Positions 10,711-27,179 of a stretch of DNA of 64,000 nucleotides are shown piece after piece. Under the pieces are notes generated by a model that was given only the letters and a program-made list of their open reading frames with translations, did not search any database and was not told the DNA's origin. The stretch spans positions 1,364,001 through 1,428,000 of the forward strand of contig JAITYX010000032.1 of assembly GCA_021018815.1 (NCBI GenBank). Reading direction: 5' to 3'. Within the stretch, counting starts at the first letter, position 1, and each line of letters opens with the position of its first letter. This DNA is from Talinum fruticosum (Eukaryota > Streptophyta > Magnoliopsida > Caryophyllales > Talinaceae). A program made the position numbers and the translations under genes.

Positions 10711-11988
10711 TTACATGAGCAGTATCAATGATAGTATCCCAATGGAGATTATTGCTATTAATGAAATATACGCCTGAGCTCCTGCTTGTGACATACCGCC
10801 TGCTCCAATGCCTGCATGAAATGAGGGAAGTGACAAAAACAACGAAGACGAAAGTTAGAATAGTAAGAAAAAGTTTGTTCGAGAGAGGAAGAAATTTATG
10901 TCATAACCATGCAATTGATAATTTTTTTATTTGATATCAATGAAACACCTAATTCTTCCTTGATAGCCAGGAGGAAAATTCCTAGCTGCGAATTAGATGT
11001 TTAAATAGCACAAAAAGAGTAATTTGTCTTATTTTGAGTTTGGAGTATGTTTGGATCAATTTTGGATGAGTTTATGTTTGAGTCAATGTCAGTTTATGTT
11101 TGAGCCTTGAGTTGTTCAATTTTAATTGATATAGCCAATATTAATTCGAGTCAAATTCAAGCTAGATCTATTCTAGGTTTTGGGTTGGGTATGAATCCAG
11201 CTTATTCAAATAAGGTAATTACATCGGAGTTCTTTTTTCCAGTTCTAAGTAAATCATACCTGTTGATATGTTGTAGGTTAATAAGCAACTTGGTGCATAC
11301 ATCTGTCCAGCAAGAACCCCTGTATAGCTTATGCTGAAGTTACCAAATGAATTTTTCAAGCATCTGTCGCAATCAGAGACGGTGATATCCGGATTACATT
11401 GCGCAAGGAATGAAAACGTCTGAGATGTGTAGTTTGCCTTTGCTGTTGCAAAGTAATGGTAGAGTTGAGTACTCAAGATGGTGTCGTATATAAGGCCTGT
11501 AACAGTTCTCAATACTACTTGACTAAATAAATCGGTATCATTAGCTCCGTCCAAGCTATGCACCAAAAATCTGGGATGATCCTCCCGAGACCAAAGATGG
11601 TACGATTTGCATAGTGTAATGAGCATTTCTCGTAAGCAACGAAGGCTTCCACGCTGAAAATACAAACAGATTGAACTCTACTGGCAGCTTCGGCCACACA
11701 TTGCCGGCATTCATCCTGAGAGGCATCATAACGACAATTGAAGACGGCGTAGACTTGGTCTCTGCCTAAGCCAGTGGTGTAAGTCTTGAAATAGGATGAG
11801 TGCGCAAGAGACGAGAGGAAATCGAGGGCTAGAAACCTGTTGTATCAATACTGATCATCTTCAAAAGGATTACATGTACCTCGCTCACTATAACAATATA
11901 ATCCAAGGTAATTAAGCACAGCGTGGGCGCTAAAGAAGCATGAAAAGACAAGAAGAATGGAACCAAACGTTTTTGGCGCATACACCAT
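10711..11988 (-). pseudogene. CRRSP copy 5 on minus strand, stop plus frameshift
   Basis: Two-exon CRRSP in reverse. ATG at 11988 gives a signal peptide (MVYAPKTFGSILLVFSCFF...). Exon 1 runs 11988 to 11260 and exon 2 10811 to 10711, encoding a Gly/Ala linker and a hydrophobic tail ending LILLM. An in-frame TGA falls about 50 codons in (complement of about 11842-11844, within QY-stop-YNRF where relatives read YATNRD). One base is missing near 11584-11587 (GG where copy 4 has GCG), shifting the frame after RTIFGLG. The exon sum is one base short of a multiple of three, as the missing base predicts. Domain 1 has CRYDASQDECRQC and domain 2 CNPDITVSDCDRC. It faces copy 4 head to head. Confidence 0.82.
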
Positions 11989-12706
11989 GTTTCTTAATGT
12001 TCATATGCAGTAGTGAAAAGGCCAAATGTTTCTTAATATGATGGAAAAACAAATCAGAGTCATCAATTGCCTGATTATTGGTGAGTTGATCATTATTCTC
12101 AATGCATTTGTCACCTCGATAATATAGAATATGCAGAAGACAATGTGGTCGGCTGGCCGGCTACACTTATTTTTGAGATTGTAGTTGGAAATCTTTTATC
12201 ATTGAACATTCCGGAGATGGACGACTCTTTATAAAATAAACAACATTACCAACATAACTTGGTTTAATCCCTTAAATAAAGTCTTAGGTTCGAATTTTGC
12301 GAACAATGGAAGTTTGTGATGGAGAAACTTATATAGATCAACAGTAACTTGATTCCAAATTTGTGGAAAAAAGGATCTAAAAATGTAAAATAAATAATGG
12401 TCCCATTATTTTAATTATAGATCTACAAAAAAAGGGCTACACAAAAGATAAGTTCAGCCGCCAGCTGACCACCCCATTGAGAATGAGATAAACTCACCAA
12501 CAAAATTGCTTGCTCAGCCTAAAAATAATTTTTTAGGAGAAAAAAAACTCAGCTAGGAAATGAAACAGTTGACTTTGAATTGTTCTTCCATCCTCCATTA
12601 CATGGTCATAATTAAGGTTTAGTCTCCTATATAATCAACCAATAATAAGCTAAATTGTATGGCATTTGGCCGTCTCACTACTTCATCTGAATACAATACC
12701 AGAAAG
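11989..12706. promoter_or_regulatory. Divergent intergenic region between CRRSP copies 5 and 4
   Basis: A 718-base head-to-head spacer. The side facing copy 4 has a W-box (TTGAC 12569-12573) in AGTTGACTTTGAATTGTTC and a TATA box (CTATATAATC, 12627-12636), 79 bases before its ATG. The side facing copy 5 keeps GGCCGGC-type motifs (near 12149) and GATGACTCTG, but the W-box core is altered and I see no TATA box. Confidence 0.55.
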
Positions 12707-13980
12707 ATGACAACGTTGTATCTGCCAAACACATTTGGTTTCATTCTTCTTGTCTTTTCATATTTCTTTAGCACCCACGCAGTGCTTAAGTACCATGGTG
12801 AGTATTGTTATAGTGAGCGAGGTAGATATAGCCCTTTAGAAACTGACTATGCAACCAATAGAGATCTAGCCCTCCGTCAGCTCGAGTCCCGAGCATCGAC
12901 TTTTTATTTTGGACACTTACACCACTGGCTCGGGCCGAGGCCAAGTCTACGCCCTCTTTTGCTGTCGCTTTGATGTCTCTCGTGAAGTCTGCCAGCAATG
13001 TGTCACTGAAGCTGCCACTAAAGTCCGAACTGTTTGTCTTTTCAGTGTAGAGGCTTTTGTTGTTTACGAGGAATGTAGATTACATTATGCCAATCGCACT
13101 ATCTTTGGACTCGCGGAGGATCATCCCAGATTATATGTGCATAGCTTGGACAGAGCTAATGATACTGGCCGATTTAGTCAAATGGTAAATGATACTGTTA
13201 GTTATGATCTTATCTACAATGCCACCTTAGAGATTCAAGGCACCCAAAATTTTGCAAAAGGAACAGAAAACTACAATTCTCAGACGATTTCTTTCCTTGC
13301 ACAATGTAATCCAGATATCACCACCTTGGATTGTGAAAGATGCTTGAGAAATTCATTCGGTAATTTTAGCGCAAACTATACAGGGCGCTTTCTGGGCAGA
13401 TGTATGCACCAGGTTGCTTGTTAACCTACCAACTATCAGCAGGTATGGTTTCATTTTGACATGAAAAAATTAGCTCCCGGATGATTCTGACAAGTAAGCC
13501 AAACTTATATCCGACCCAAAATTTAGAATAGGTCTAACTTGACTTTGACTCGAATCCAAAATGGCCAGATTAATATCAACCATACATAACAGAAATGACC
13601 CGGCTCAAGCTAATATCACGAAATTGGTCCAACATACCAGAATACCCCAACCAAACTGCTACTTGTTTTTTGCTACGTCTATATATATTTCATATTGAAT
13701 TCACGCATTGAATTCACAATAGTAGGAGGTTTTTTTGGGTACTCAACGCAATCATGTCATAGTTTAGATCCATCATTGATATCAAATCACAAAGTCTACC
13801 AATTTGCATTGTCTTCACGACACAAGTTGCATTCTAATTTTCTTCTGCGTTTTTTCTCTTTCCCTCTTCTATGCTGGCGGAGAAGCAGGCGGCACATCGG
13901 AAGCAGGATATCGCGTGTATGTTTCATTAATAGGAAGCATCTACGTTGTAATACTATCGTTCATCATGCTGCTCATGTAA
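12707..13980 (+). pseudogene. CRRSP copy 4, two frameshifts and a lost splice acceptor
   Basis: The start MTTLYLPNTFGFILLVF aligns with the other copies. Exon 1 is 12707-13442. An extra G at 12911-12912 breaks the frame between ASTFYF and DTYTTGSG. One base is missing near 13391-13394, after NYTGRF, so the frame stops at 13422-13424 before the last Cys. The 3' exon is recognisable at 13877-13980 (GGEAGGTSEAG linker, hydrophobic tail ending MLLM), but its acceptor reads CTG (13874-13876) where copy 2 has CAG. The +1 and -1 changes cancel, and the exon sum is divisible by three. Three independent lesions make a true pseudogene much likelier than sequencing error. Confidence 0.85.
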
Positions 13981-15563
13981 TTTGATTGTTGTACTTCACA
14001 TATTAAAACATTTTTGGGGTGCAGGGGCAATGTGCTAAGATTGGCAATTTGAATTTATACATATACAATTATATTGTGTTCATTTTCACAACTGTAAATT
14101 TATTTTTTTAGAAAGTAAAAAGCCATAATTACTAACAAAATATCAACTCAATACAAGTCTAGGATTCATTTGCGCCTGATTCCAGAAAGCCCTCAGGTTA
14201 AGAGAACTGTCCTCAGAAAAAAAAAAAAAAAAAGACAAAAGAAATCTCACCTATATTCAAACCGGCTTGTTAGCTGAGTGCCCTCAGGTTAATACTTTCA
14301 TAAACAACTACTAATAAAGAGATAATATACTAATACAAACAGGAAATAATGAAGATAAATGGTTAGGATGGTCATGAAACCAACCATCTCAACGATGACC
14401 AAAGCATGGTGATAATAAGTGACTAGTAATAAGATACATCTTATATATCATATTTTTACTCAAATTGATATGTTATATGTTTAAAATCGCAAAATTTTTA
14501 ATAATTATATTTAGTTATCAACTGTAAAATTTTAATATCTGTCGGCTACATCAACAAAAACAAATAATACCTTAATTGGTTCAACTTTATCCGTGATGTA
14601 TCATACACGTCATTCTTCCTGTGCTTTTGAAGCCACTCTTTCTAAGATTAATCTTCATTATCACCATCAGATTCCGCTCTTATGATGAGGGTACACAAGT
14701 TTGAGACCATCAACAGTCTATATTTTTGCACTCCCCCTTAAGGTCTCTGACATTAATTAATTCAACCAAAACTAGCGCCATTTAAAATTGTAGGTATTGT
14801 TTAATTAAATCTCAATTGGATCTCTATCTTTGTAAAAAGTAAAAAGGTAAAAAAGTCTCCATCTCCATCTTCCCTCCCCTTTCTTTTGTTCTTGAGTTCA
14901 TTATCTTTGAAGCAATTTGGAAGTAATTTTTTTCAATCTGCAATTTTAATAAATATGTTTCGGTAAATTTGAATGTAATTAGAGAGCATAATTGTTATTT
15001 TTTCGGCAAATTTGAAGGTAATTTTTTTGATATTTTGCCGTTACTTATTACAATAAAATATTACTGTAAATTTGAGCAGACTAAAATTAAACCCGACTAA
15101 TTCAGCATTAAATTAATTAATGTTAGAGAACTCAAGGAGGGGTGCAAAAAGTCCCTGTCCAACAGCAGACAAACTTTCGCTACTTATGATATGTACTGTT
15201 TACGCTCTAAGGCATGAAAATTCTCATAGTTAGACAACCACTAATAAATATACTGTATAACACACACATGAGCATTCTCTTGTCTAGAAAGTATAGTTCT
15301 GTCTGCATTTACATTTCGCTTGAAGGTGCGACTAGCAACGTTAAAAAAAGAGTTGGAGGCTTGGAATTATCATTGGAGATTTGGTTCAAATACAATGAGG
15401 TCCAAAAGGGGCCACATTTTGCGTACATTAATGCAGCCATAGAAAAAGTTATGATTCCGGCCTTCACTTTATTAACTTAACGAATGACATTGAAGTTCAC
15501 TAGCATTGCCTGTCAGAACAGGCTCTAACTCACCTTATTGCCTGCAAATTCAACTGATGCATA
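13981..15563. other. Tail-to-tail spacer between CRRSP copy 4 and CRK-A
   Basis: AT-rich, with a poly-A run at 14218-14234 and the phrase TGCCCTCAGGTTAA-like repeated near 14193 and 14281. No gene, RNA gene or transposon end was recognised. Confidence 0.4.
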
Positions 15564-19048
<3,485 letters not shown>

Positions 19049-22000
19049 CGATCTAAGCCTAGAGGAACACTGCATGAGATGTGGCAAAAGATGGGTTAAT
19101 TGGTGTAATATAAAGGGATGGCCATGACTCATGCCATCATGTGGATAATCATGATATGGAATTTGAGTCTACTTTTAAAATTTTTAAGGTAGCCAAATTT
19201 TTTAAAAAACAGAAAAGCTTTGAAACCCACTCAACTTTGCTCTAAAGTTTTAAAAATCACCAAATTTTAATTAAACGGTTTCAAAAAATTTATAAATTTT
19301 AATTTTCAAAGTAAATAATCACCAAATGTACAACTGGTTAATTAAAGAAACTCTTACTTTCTGTTCTTTTATTTTAAGTCTTCATGTACAATCCTTAAGC
19401 TATTTACTTTTATTTACCCTATTTTAATGTTGCACTACTATTTTAAAATTCTAAAACTAGTCCAAACTCCAAATTGTACTTTAAAATTTTCATGCTCTTA
19501 CTAATGCTTTAAATGCTTCTTCTAAATATTCCTTATTCTTCTGGTTTGTTCGAAATGATATTTGTACTGACATTTACAATAACTTTTAACTTATTTTAGC
19601 TCATTGAAATTATAATAGCTAGTTATTTCAACTCACAATAGTTATAACAACAATGACATCTAATCATTGTAGCCCATTTCATCTTGTTTGAACAAGCCTT
19701 CGTCTCTGAGACTAAGGTAGTGTGTGGTCTTTCTTGACATCCATCCTGTAAATGATCAGTAAAACTAAGCACAATTAACATAAGAACACATAAAAATGCA
19801 GTGGTCTTTGTTAACTTCTTTTACCAATCGTAGTACCAACCTTAATCTCATGAGATCATATTGTGTAAGGCTCAAAATTCCTTTCAATGGTTCGTTGGTA
19901 CGGCTAGATATATGTGGTTCTATTATTCCTTTCGAATTTTGAAAAATATTTTCTAAAAATTTTATGGTGGGCCTATTAGCATTCACCTCTCTGCTTAAAT
20001 AAATGGTTATAAAGGTAAGGCTGATTACATTTTAATCTTCCAATACACCGGGTTACATTTCTTGTAAAAATTTGTTGTTGTATTACTCTTTTTATTTTAC
20101 AATATATGCCACTTTTAACGAATTTTTTCTTTCACAATATAAGTTACTTATAATCAGAATGACACATTAATCCCTAATTTACTAATTTTATTTTATTAAT
20201 TATTTTTTCTCTTTTTTTTTCCATTGACTTTCTTCATTTCTAATGAAACCTTTGAGCAACTTGGTCTTTTAACACAAAAAATTATCATATATTTCTATAT
20301 AATCTAAAAATGACAAATATTATAAAACAGATGGAGTACTGAATTCCCTTGAAAGATAAATTTAGTTAGAGATAATATGATGAGTTTATTTGGTTGTTTT
20401 TCCTTTTAAATGCCATCCATATATACTTATAATAACAATAATCAATTGGAGAATTAAACATTAAGAAATAAATATTTGGATCTAAATCTCATGCTATAAA
20501 TTATTGTCGTACTAGAAGGTGCATATGGGTCGTCTTAATTAGATCCCAATTACAGTTTTGTTGTACAATAAAATACAGTAATAGGCCCTGGTCAATGTCA
20601 ACGAGGTAGTCAACATTTGTGAGCTGTCATATTATCTTCAATAATGGTATGCTCATAGTCTTCCACCCAAAAAATATATTTTGATTTGACTTATATGCTT
20701 AATCATCATGCTTATGACGAAATAAACTTCTTAGAATGTGGGTTTAATTTATTTTATCTACAAATTGACTTTTTTCATATTCCATTATCACATAATTCAT
20801 TATTGCTTCACATGCCATTAATGTTAAATGCCTCTTTCTATTGGGACAATGTAAAATGCCTTTACTTTGTCCACTTCCAAATTTTTGTACTCTCAATTTA
20901 ACCTCTTTCTATTGGGAAATTGTAATTCCATTTGTCCTTAGCTAGAGAAACACAGCCTTTTGCGCAAATGTCCTTTGGATTTAGAGTTTAAATGTAACAA
21001 AGGCTCCTCCTTATCTTGTGCAATAATCAATATGGGGATGTTAAAATTCGAACTTGAGATCTCTCGCTTAGAAAGGTTCTGATATCATGTTCAACAACTA
21101 ACTCAACCAAAAGTTTAAGTTTATGATTAAAGGCATATAAATAGGTTTATACTCTAATAGAAACAAACTGGTAGTGAAAGATGTCCACTTTCAAACTTTT
21201 GTACTCTCAATTGAACCTATTAGTTTATCAATAATCTGAAAAAATAAGATAAAAGAGGGCAAACAAATTATTTCATAAGAGGGCTTTTGTTTTAATGATA
21301 AGAGAGGGAGGGAATTTATATTAACTCTGAATCAATCAACCTATATGTATTCTGTGATGCTCGAGAAAGGATAAAATCTGGGACATCGCACTCCGAAAAG
21401 CCTTCTATATTAAAATCATGACATTATAACATGACTTGATACCTTGACTTAAATTACTAAAATTAATTCGAGTTCGACAGGAATTAAACTAATTTTGATA
21501 TGAAATTGACACGAATTAACGGTTTAGAGTAATTTTTGTCATTATAAGTACATCTACACTAATTTTTTAAGATTGATACAAAATTGACTTAGTTATTAAA
21601 CAAATGAAAATGGACCGGCCGTTTCCCATCTCTAGCTGAGGACAAATGGAATTAATTCCAATCTATAACTATAATCATAAAATTATTCCCTAATTCCTCC
21701 CAAAGTGCGTTCACACACATGCAAAAAATTAGAAAAGGAAAAAAAAAAGGAAGAAAAACAATGCAAATGAGATCTAGAAGTTTGCCCCTAAAACAACAAT
21801 ACATGCATTTCTCTTTTCAAGTTTTATCATGTAAAAGAATCACGGCTAGTTCTCAAAAGAGCTTCTATCCCCCAGAACGATATATAGTAAGTTAAACTAA
21901 TATAACTAGTTTTCAGGGAAAAATGTAACCAAAAACCCAATTGGTTTTGTTGGAATGTTCTTGTCTTTTTGAGCTTTGGTTCTTTGACTCTCTGTATTGA

Positions 22001-22063
22001 GCATCCTTTCGGCTTCTATAAATTTAAAAAAAAAAAAAATTGATACCCCTTTCACTTAATCTC
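19049..22063. other. AT-rich spacer between CRK-A and CRK-B
   Basis: No gene seen. Segments at about 20515-20660 (including GGTCAATGTCAACGAGG and TTATCTTCAATA) and 20780-20830 match 34200-34370 and 34600-34625 in the C-D spacer, evidence for block duplication. A dispersed repeat lies at 21026-21165. Confidence 0.5.
21026..21165. repeat. Short interspersed repeat, copy 1
   Basis: This shares an ordered series of blocks with 58234-58390: CAATATGGG, GAACT(T/C)GAGA, AGAAGG/AGAAAGG, ATCATGTTCAACAAC versus ATACCATTCAACAAC, and GGTTTATACTC versus GGTTTTATACTC. It looks like a short dispersed element; I cannot name the family. Confidence 0.45.
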
Positions 22064-25000
22064 CTAGTGATCTAGTGCTAGATGTCTTTCCTCGCAAATT
22101 AAAGGCTCATTAGATCTGGAGTTCCTGTTTTCCACGTAGTATGCAGGAGGACATGGCACTGGAAGCGCCAATGTATATCTGCTTAGCATAAGAGCAATTG
22201 ATGACATTGTTGGCCTGTCCTCGGGATTATCTTGGACACATAACAAACTGATGTGGATGCATCTTAATATCTCGATACTAAAACCAGCTGACAATGTAGT
22301 ATCTACGAGGTTCCAAGCTGTGCCCTCCATCCAGCTTCTCCACGCCTGTGGAAAAATCAAGCTGTCATGCTGTTACATTTGTCAAATGAGTCATTCAGGT
22401 TAACTGATTCCGGATAGGATAAAAATAGACGGAGAAATCATCCTCTATCGGTTTCTCTGAAATTTTCGACAGGTTCTTTGGGTATGGTCATTTTACATTT
22501 AGATCATTTAATTATGAGGTGGGTCATATCTGCAAGCATAAACAGGAGATGAGGGCAAGCATAATTCATCAGAACTTACAAAGCTGAGGAGATCTTCTGA
22601 ATCCTCGTCGTGCTTGAATAAGCCGATCCTTTGTCCGCTTATAATCTCCAGAACGAGTACACCAAAGCTATACACATCAGATTTTACAGATACTTGACCG
22701 TAGAGCGCATATTCAGGAGGCATATACCCACTGCATGTCAATTTGAATCTCTAAATCTAGGAAGATGGTAATCGATGAAGTAAACCATACAAAGTATTCA
22801 TGAAACTTGAAAATATTTACTTACTAGGTCCCAGCAATCCTACTCGTCATTGTTTGAGTTTGATCAATCTTAAACAATCTTGCCATCCCAAAATCAGCAA
22901 TCTTAGGGTTGAATTCTGCATCAAGGAGGACATTTCCTGCTTTAAGATCACAGTGAATGATCGGAAGTCTAGACTGCTCATGGAGGTAAAGAAGCCCTCT
23001 AGCCATTCCATTAATAATTTTGTAGCGGGTTTCCCACACCAGGGTTTCACGTCGGATCGGATCTGCTTTCAGAAGGCATATTTCAGATAATGATACTGTG
23101 TAAATATGTATGAGAGGGATTTATATTTTTGCAAAAGTACCAACCAAATAGATATTTATCTAGGCTTCCATTGGCCACAACCTCATAGATAAGAAGCATG
23201 TCTTCTTCACAACAGGAGAAGCCTAGAAGTCTCACCAAGTTCCTATGTTGGAGCTTTGCCAATATCGATATTTCATTTCTGAACTGTATATCACCTTCTC
23301 TACCTGTACTCCTTAAGAGTTTCTTCACAGCTATTTTGTTTCCATTTGGGAGAACTCCCTGAAAAATTAAATAACACTATTATAATATGGTGTTTCGTAT
23401 AGTCAGTGTTTAAATGCTTAAGTAAACACATTGTTTTATATTTTTATTTCAAGTTAACTTATTTTATAATGTCAGTATTAATGAGTATGTATATCAATTT
23501 GATTTTGATATTTTTGTGTAAAATTAGCTTAATAGATAAATTATGTTGAATAACTTTGATGATAGATAATCACATATCACTTTAGATTATGTAACACCTT
23601 GACTCTGAATAATATTTAATTTTTTAAATTTTACAATTGACCTTGTTGATATGATATTGACTAAGAGCAATACTAACTGTATTGGGCGATTTCGAATAAT
23701 TGGGATCTTTATGATTGAAATTGTTTAATCAAAGTCGTGGCTGCAAATGTATATGTATTAGGGTCCTAGTCTTGATCGGAAATCGAACAGCTTACAAAAT
23801 AAGAAACAAGAATCTTGATTAAAAGCTCAATTTAAAATATAATTCTTTTAAAATTACGCTTGCGCTTACTGACTCTCTCTCTAAAATTTATTTTGCAGTA
23901 CAAGGGTAACAGGAACAGCCTCACTTTTGTATTTTTATTTTAAAACTGATGTAAGAAAAGAGAAGTAAACAAAAACTAAATAAGAACTGCGCGAGGATAG
24001 AGAACACGAGGAAAGAATGTGAGAAGGTTGGTGCTGGACAGTGTGACTTGTTGGGGATTTCTGGTGCTGCTGTGAGCAGAGTCCTTTTTTCTGTGCTAAC
24101 GTATCTTTTGGGTTTCTAAACTATTTATGTTTATGATGTTAAAAGACTTTTAGTGTTTGTACATGATACATATATAACAATGCAGAATGACTTTTGCGAT
24201 ATGATTTAAGTTTTAGCATTCATGTCTCTAGTTTATAAGTATAAGAGACGGAATTACAAGTTTGTTATCGGAATTTGTTTCAAAAAGTATTTGACCCAAA
24301 TTTTAATGGACCAAAAATATTTATCTAAAAATAGTTACCCAAATGTAAATGGACTTGTAAGTAAATTTTTACAAAGAAGTATCTAAACAGTAAAGAAATA
24401 CATAGGCTTACATAAGCCAACATTGTTATCCTGCATGGTAAAACCTTTATTTTTTTAAATAAAAAAATAGCATCACTCTAATTCTAAGAGGAAGAATTTA
24501 AAATAAAAAAAAGAGAAAAGAAAAGAAGGGTGCATACTTATGTGAATTACATCAAGGGATAAAAAATAAGCATGCATGTTGGATAAAAAAGTTCTTTGAT
24601 GATTAAAAATAAAATATATTTCACTAATATTTAATAGTCAAGACAATTTAACAATATAAGCATGCATGTTGGATAAAAAATTAAGTATGACCTCAATTTA
24701 GACATATTATAATTGTATACATTGCAGATATGATAAATGTAGAAAAAAAAAACTTTTAAAAATTAAAAATCACAACCAATCACATGTTAACATGTGTCAA
24801 CTAAACCACATGTGTATTTAAATTTTATTAAGTATCTATTGCAGACTGAAATTAGGTAATAACTTAAATTAATCGACAAATTTTAAGTGTATTTCTGGGT
24901 TTTGCAGGCTTATTGACAGACATCAATAGCATAATCAAATCTAGGTAAGGCACTATATGATCTCAATCTTCCATTTACCCGTTACCTTATAGACGGTACC

Positions 25001-26258
25001 GAATCCACCTTGTCCGAGCTTATTATCACCCTTGAAGTCCTCCGTGGCCTGCTTGATGACCCCAAAACTAAATTGTAGCGAGTCCAGGCTATCAATTTCT
25101 TCCTCTGGACATGCAAATAGAATAACACTAGATGCATCTATGACAGGCAAATTACAGGAACTTACAACCTTTAAAACTAAAGCAGGGATGGGTGCTTACG
25201 GCTAAATCTCATTCTAACCTTCTTCAACTTCTCCCTTAATAAGACCCGGATCAAGGCCCCGATTATGAGTACAGATAACCCAGCAATAGGAATGGCAATG
25301 GCAATTGCTCTGACACCAGACGATTTCTTTCTTCTGCCCACTGCAAGGAAAAAAACAATTTACAGTGCGAAGGAATGCATCAGAGCTTTCGTCTGAAAGC
25401 AAAACATGATCAATCTGAACCAACCGTAATTGGCACGGCATATAAACATGTCCTTGTACCTGCTGATATACTGCCACTTGTGTTCAAGGGAGATGGCGGA
25501 GCTACATTAGGGACATTGCTGAAGAAAGGGGACACATCGTACTGAACAAAGCAGCTAGGCTCGGCGACCCTCATCCCAGGAGCTGTAAAATTAGTCCCAA
25601 GACAGCAAGTTGGCAAAACACTAAGACACCCTCAAATACACTCTACACACCTTAACCTATCCAAATCTGGAGTACATTGCACAAGCCCGTATAGTTTTCC
25701 ACCGTCCCCAGTAAGATTAACATGCCCAGCTGCATATTTCTTTTCTGCATTATTGCCGGAAGCGGCCTGATTTATCAGGGTGTTCATCAAGGTCTGTAGT
25801 GATCGGTTGAATCCCGACCCATCAGAAATAATCGGACCCATGCTGGTGAGCTGATACTGAGGGAAATCTTGCACAATGCCATAATTTAAGCTGTTCGAGA
25901 TAAAAATGGTGCAGTAATCAGAGTACCCGAATGCCTCCATTTTCCCATGACATACTTGAGGGAGAACGCGAGCTGAGTTCTTTATGCATACACGGCAGGT
26001 GCCTAAGGGAATGTCACCCCGGCAAATTGCTAGGGAGGCAACTCGGGCTGAATCTTGAGCCATGGTGAAGTTGTAGAACCCGTATGTGATTCGGGTATCC
26101 GAAGACAGAGCATTTAGGACTGTGTTCAGGTTGGATTGGAATGCGCTGTTTGGTGTGTAGGTTTCAATCCCGCACAAGGCGTAGCGGAAGGCGAACTGGC
26201 TGGAGATTGTGGGAGTGAAGAAAAGGATTATGATGATGATAGCATTCCGGATGATCAT
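22064..26258 (-). pseudogene. CRK-B: decayed receptor-like kinase with stop, lost start and HCD motif
   Basis: Seven-exon CRK most like CRK-D. Exons on -: 26258-25460, 25340-25200, 25104-24986, 23358-23145, 23062-22825, 22730-22580, 22345-22064. The ATG that begins CRK-D corresponds here to ATA; the first downstream ATG (26258) still gives a hydrophobic leader. A TGA follows CVECI in the second DUF26 (complement of about 25630-25635), where D reads CVECIQGS. Past it the frame is open through exon 1 and every later exon, and the total is divisible by three. The catalytic loop reads HCDLK, not HRDLK (CGT to TGT, a typical CpG change); GQGGFG, IAVK and DFG remain. Intron 3 is about 1.6 kb versus about 0.3 kb in D. 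The C-terminus lacks D's SITEIHPR ending. If read through it would be a weakened or non-RD kinase; most likely it is dead. Confidence 0.87.
23375..24900. other. Insertion in intron 3 of CRK-B
   Basis: Intron ends match CRK-D (GGCTTATT...CAATAG...ATCAAAT near 24908-24942 against 38486-38518), but about 1.3-1.5 kb of AT-rich DNA is added between them. It contains a direct repeat TAAGCATGCATGTTGG at about 24568 and 24658. I see no transposase and cannot define terminal repeats. Confidence 0.4.
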
Positions 26259-27179
26259 CAAGAACAGGACATTTGATGACTCTATTTGTTTTTCTTTTTT
26301 TTTTTGTTTGCTTCCTGTGCTTTTTGGTGGTGGGGGGGAAGAGGTAATGTTGGTCGAAGAAGAGCATAGTGAACATTGTCATTTCTATTCAATATTTTGC
26401 TTTTGTTTATTTATTTTTATGTATTTTATATATTGCATATGTTATTAAAAAACGGGAGGAAATATTGGTAAAAGAAGAGCAAAGTAGACTTTTATTTTTT
26501 AAAATTTTTTTATCCTGCCATTTTAAATTTGATAATCAAATATATGTTGTCTGACTGAAAAGTGTTGTACATTTTGCCAATTAATTAATCTTATAAAATT
26601 ATATTTTCTCCCCTCCCCCTAAAAAAATTAAAAAATAGGAGATAGAGATATAGGAATCATGGGGGATGAATAATCATTTTTTTCTTTTTTTATGTTTTTT
26701 CTTATTAGTTCTTTCAACTAAGGCATCCTAGTTCTTGATTGACGCTTTTTTATGTTTTTTTCTTCGGAGGCTACATTTGAGGTTGGTAAGAAAGGTGGGT
26801 CGTAAGCCCATAAGTGGTCAAGGTTAAGGGAAAATTGGGTTAAATAACCACATAAAAATATGAAAGAATATAACATCCATGTGTGTATATATATATATAT
26901 ATTTATTTATTGTGTGTGTGTGAAATGGTGTTGAAAAATATGAAAGAAACATGAAAATTGGGTTAAATAAAAAGATTTCCAATAGTTTCACAATCTTTAT
27001 TTAATATCTCCTTCCATCATTTTACACATAATTTGCTCTTAAATTGAAATATATTTTTTTATATTGTTCACCATGTAAATCTTCGATGGTGATTTCATTA
27101 CTTTGCATATGAAACTATTTTCTTTATCTTTATTGCCTACATATTCATCTTCCATGATAACTTTTTAACTATTCTTTTG

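Noticed and set aside
10384..10934. Several 60-90 codon frames around 10260-10934
   Set aside because: No family motif, poor composition, and the end overlaps the tail exon of CRRSP copy 5.
12270..12310. GGTTCGAAT-like tRNA B-box near 12290
   Set aside because: No matching A-box, cloverleaf or acceptor stem could be found around it.
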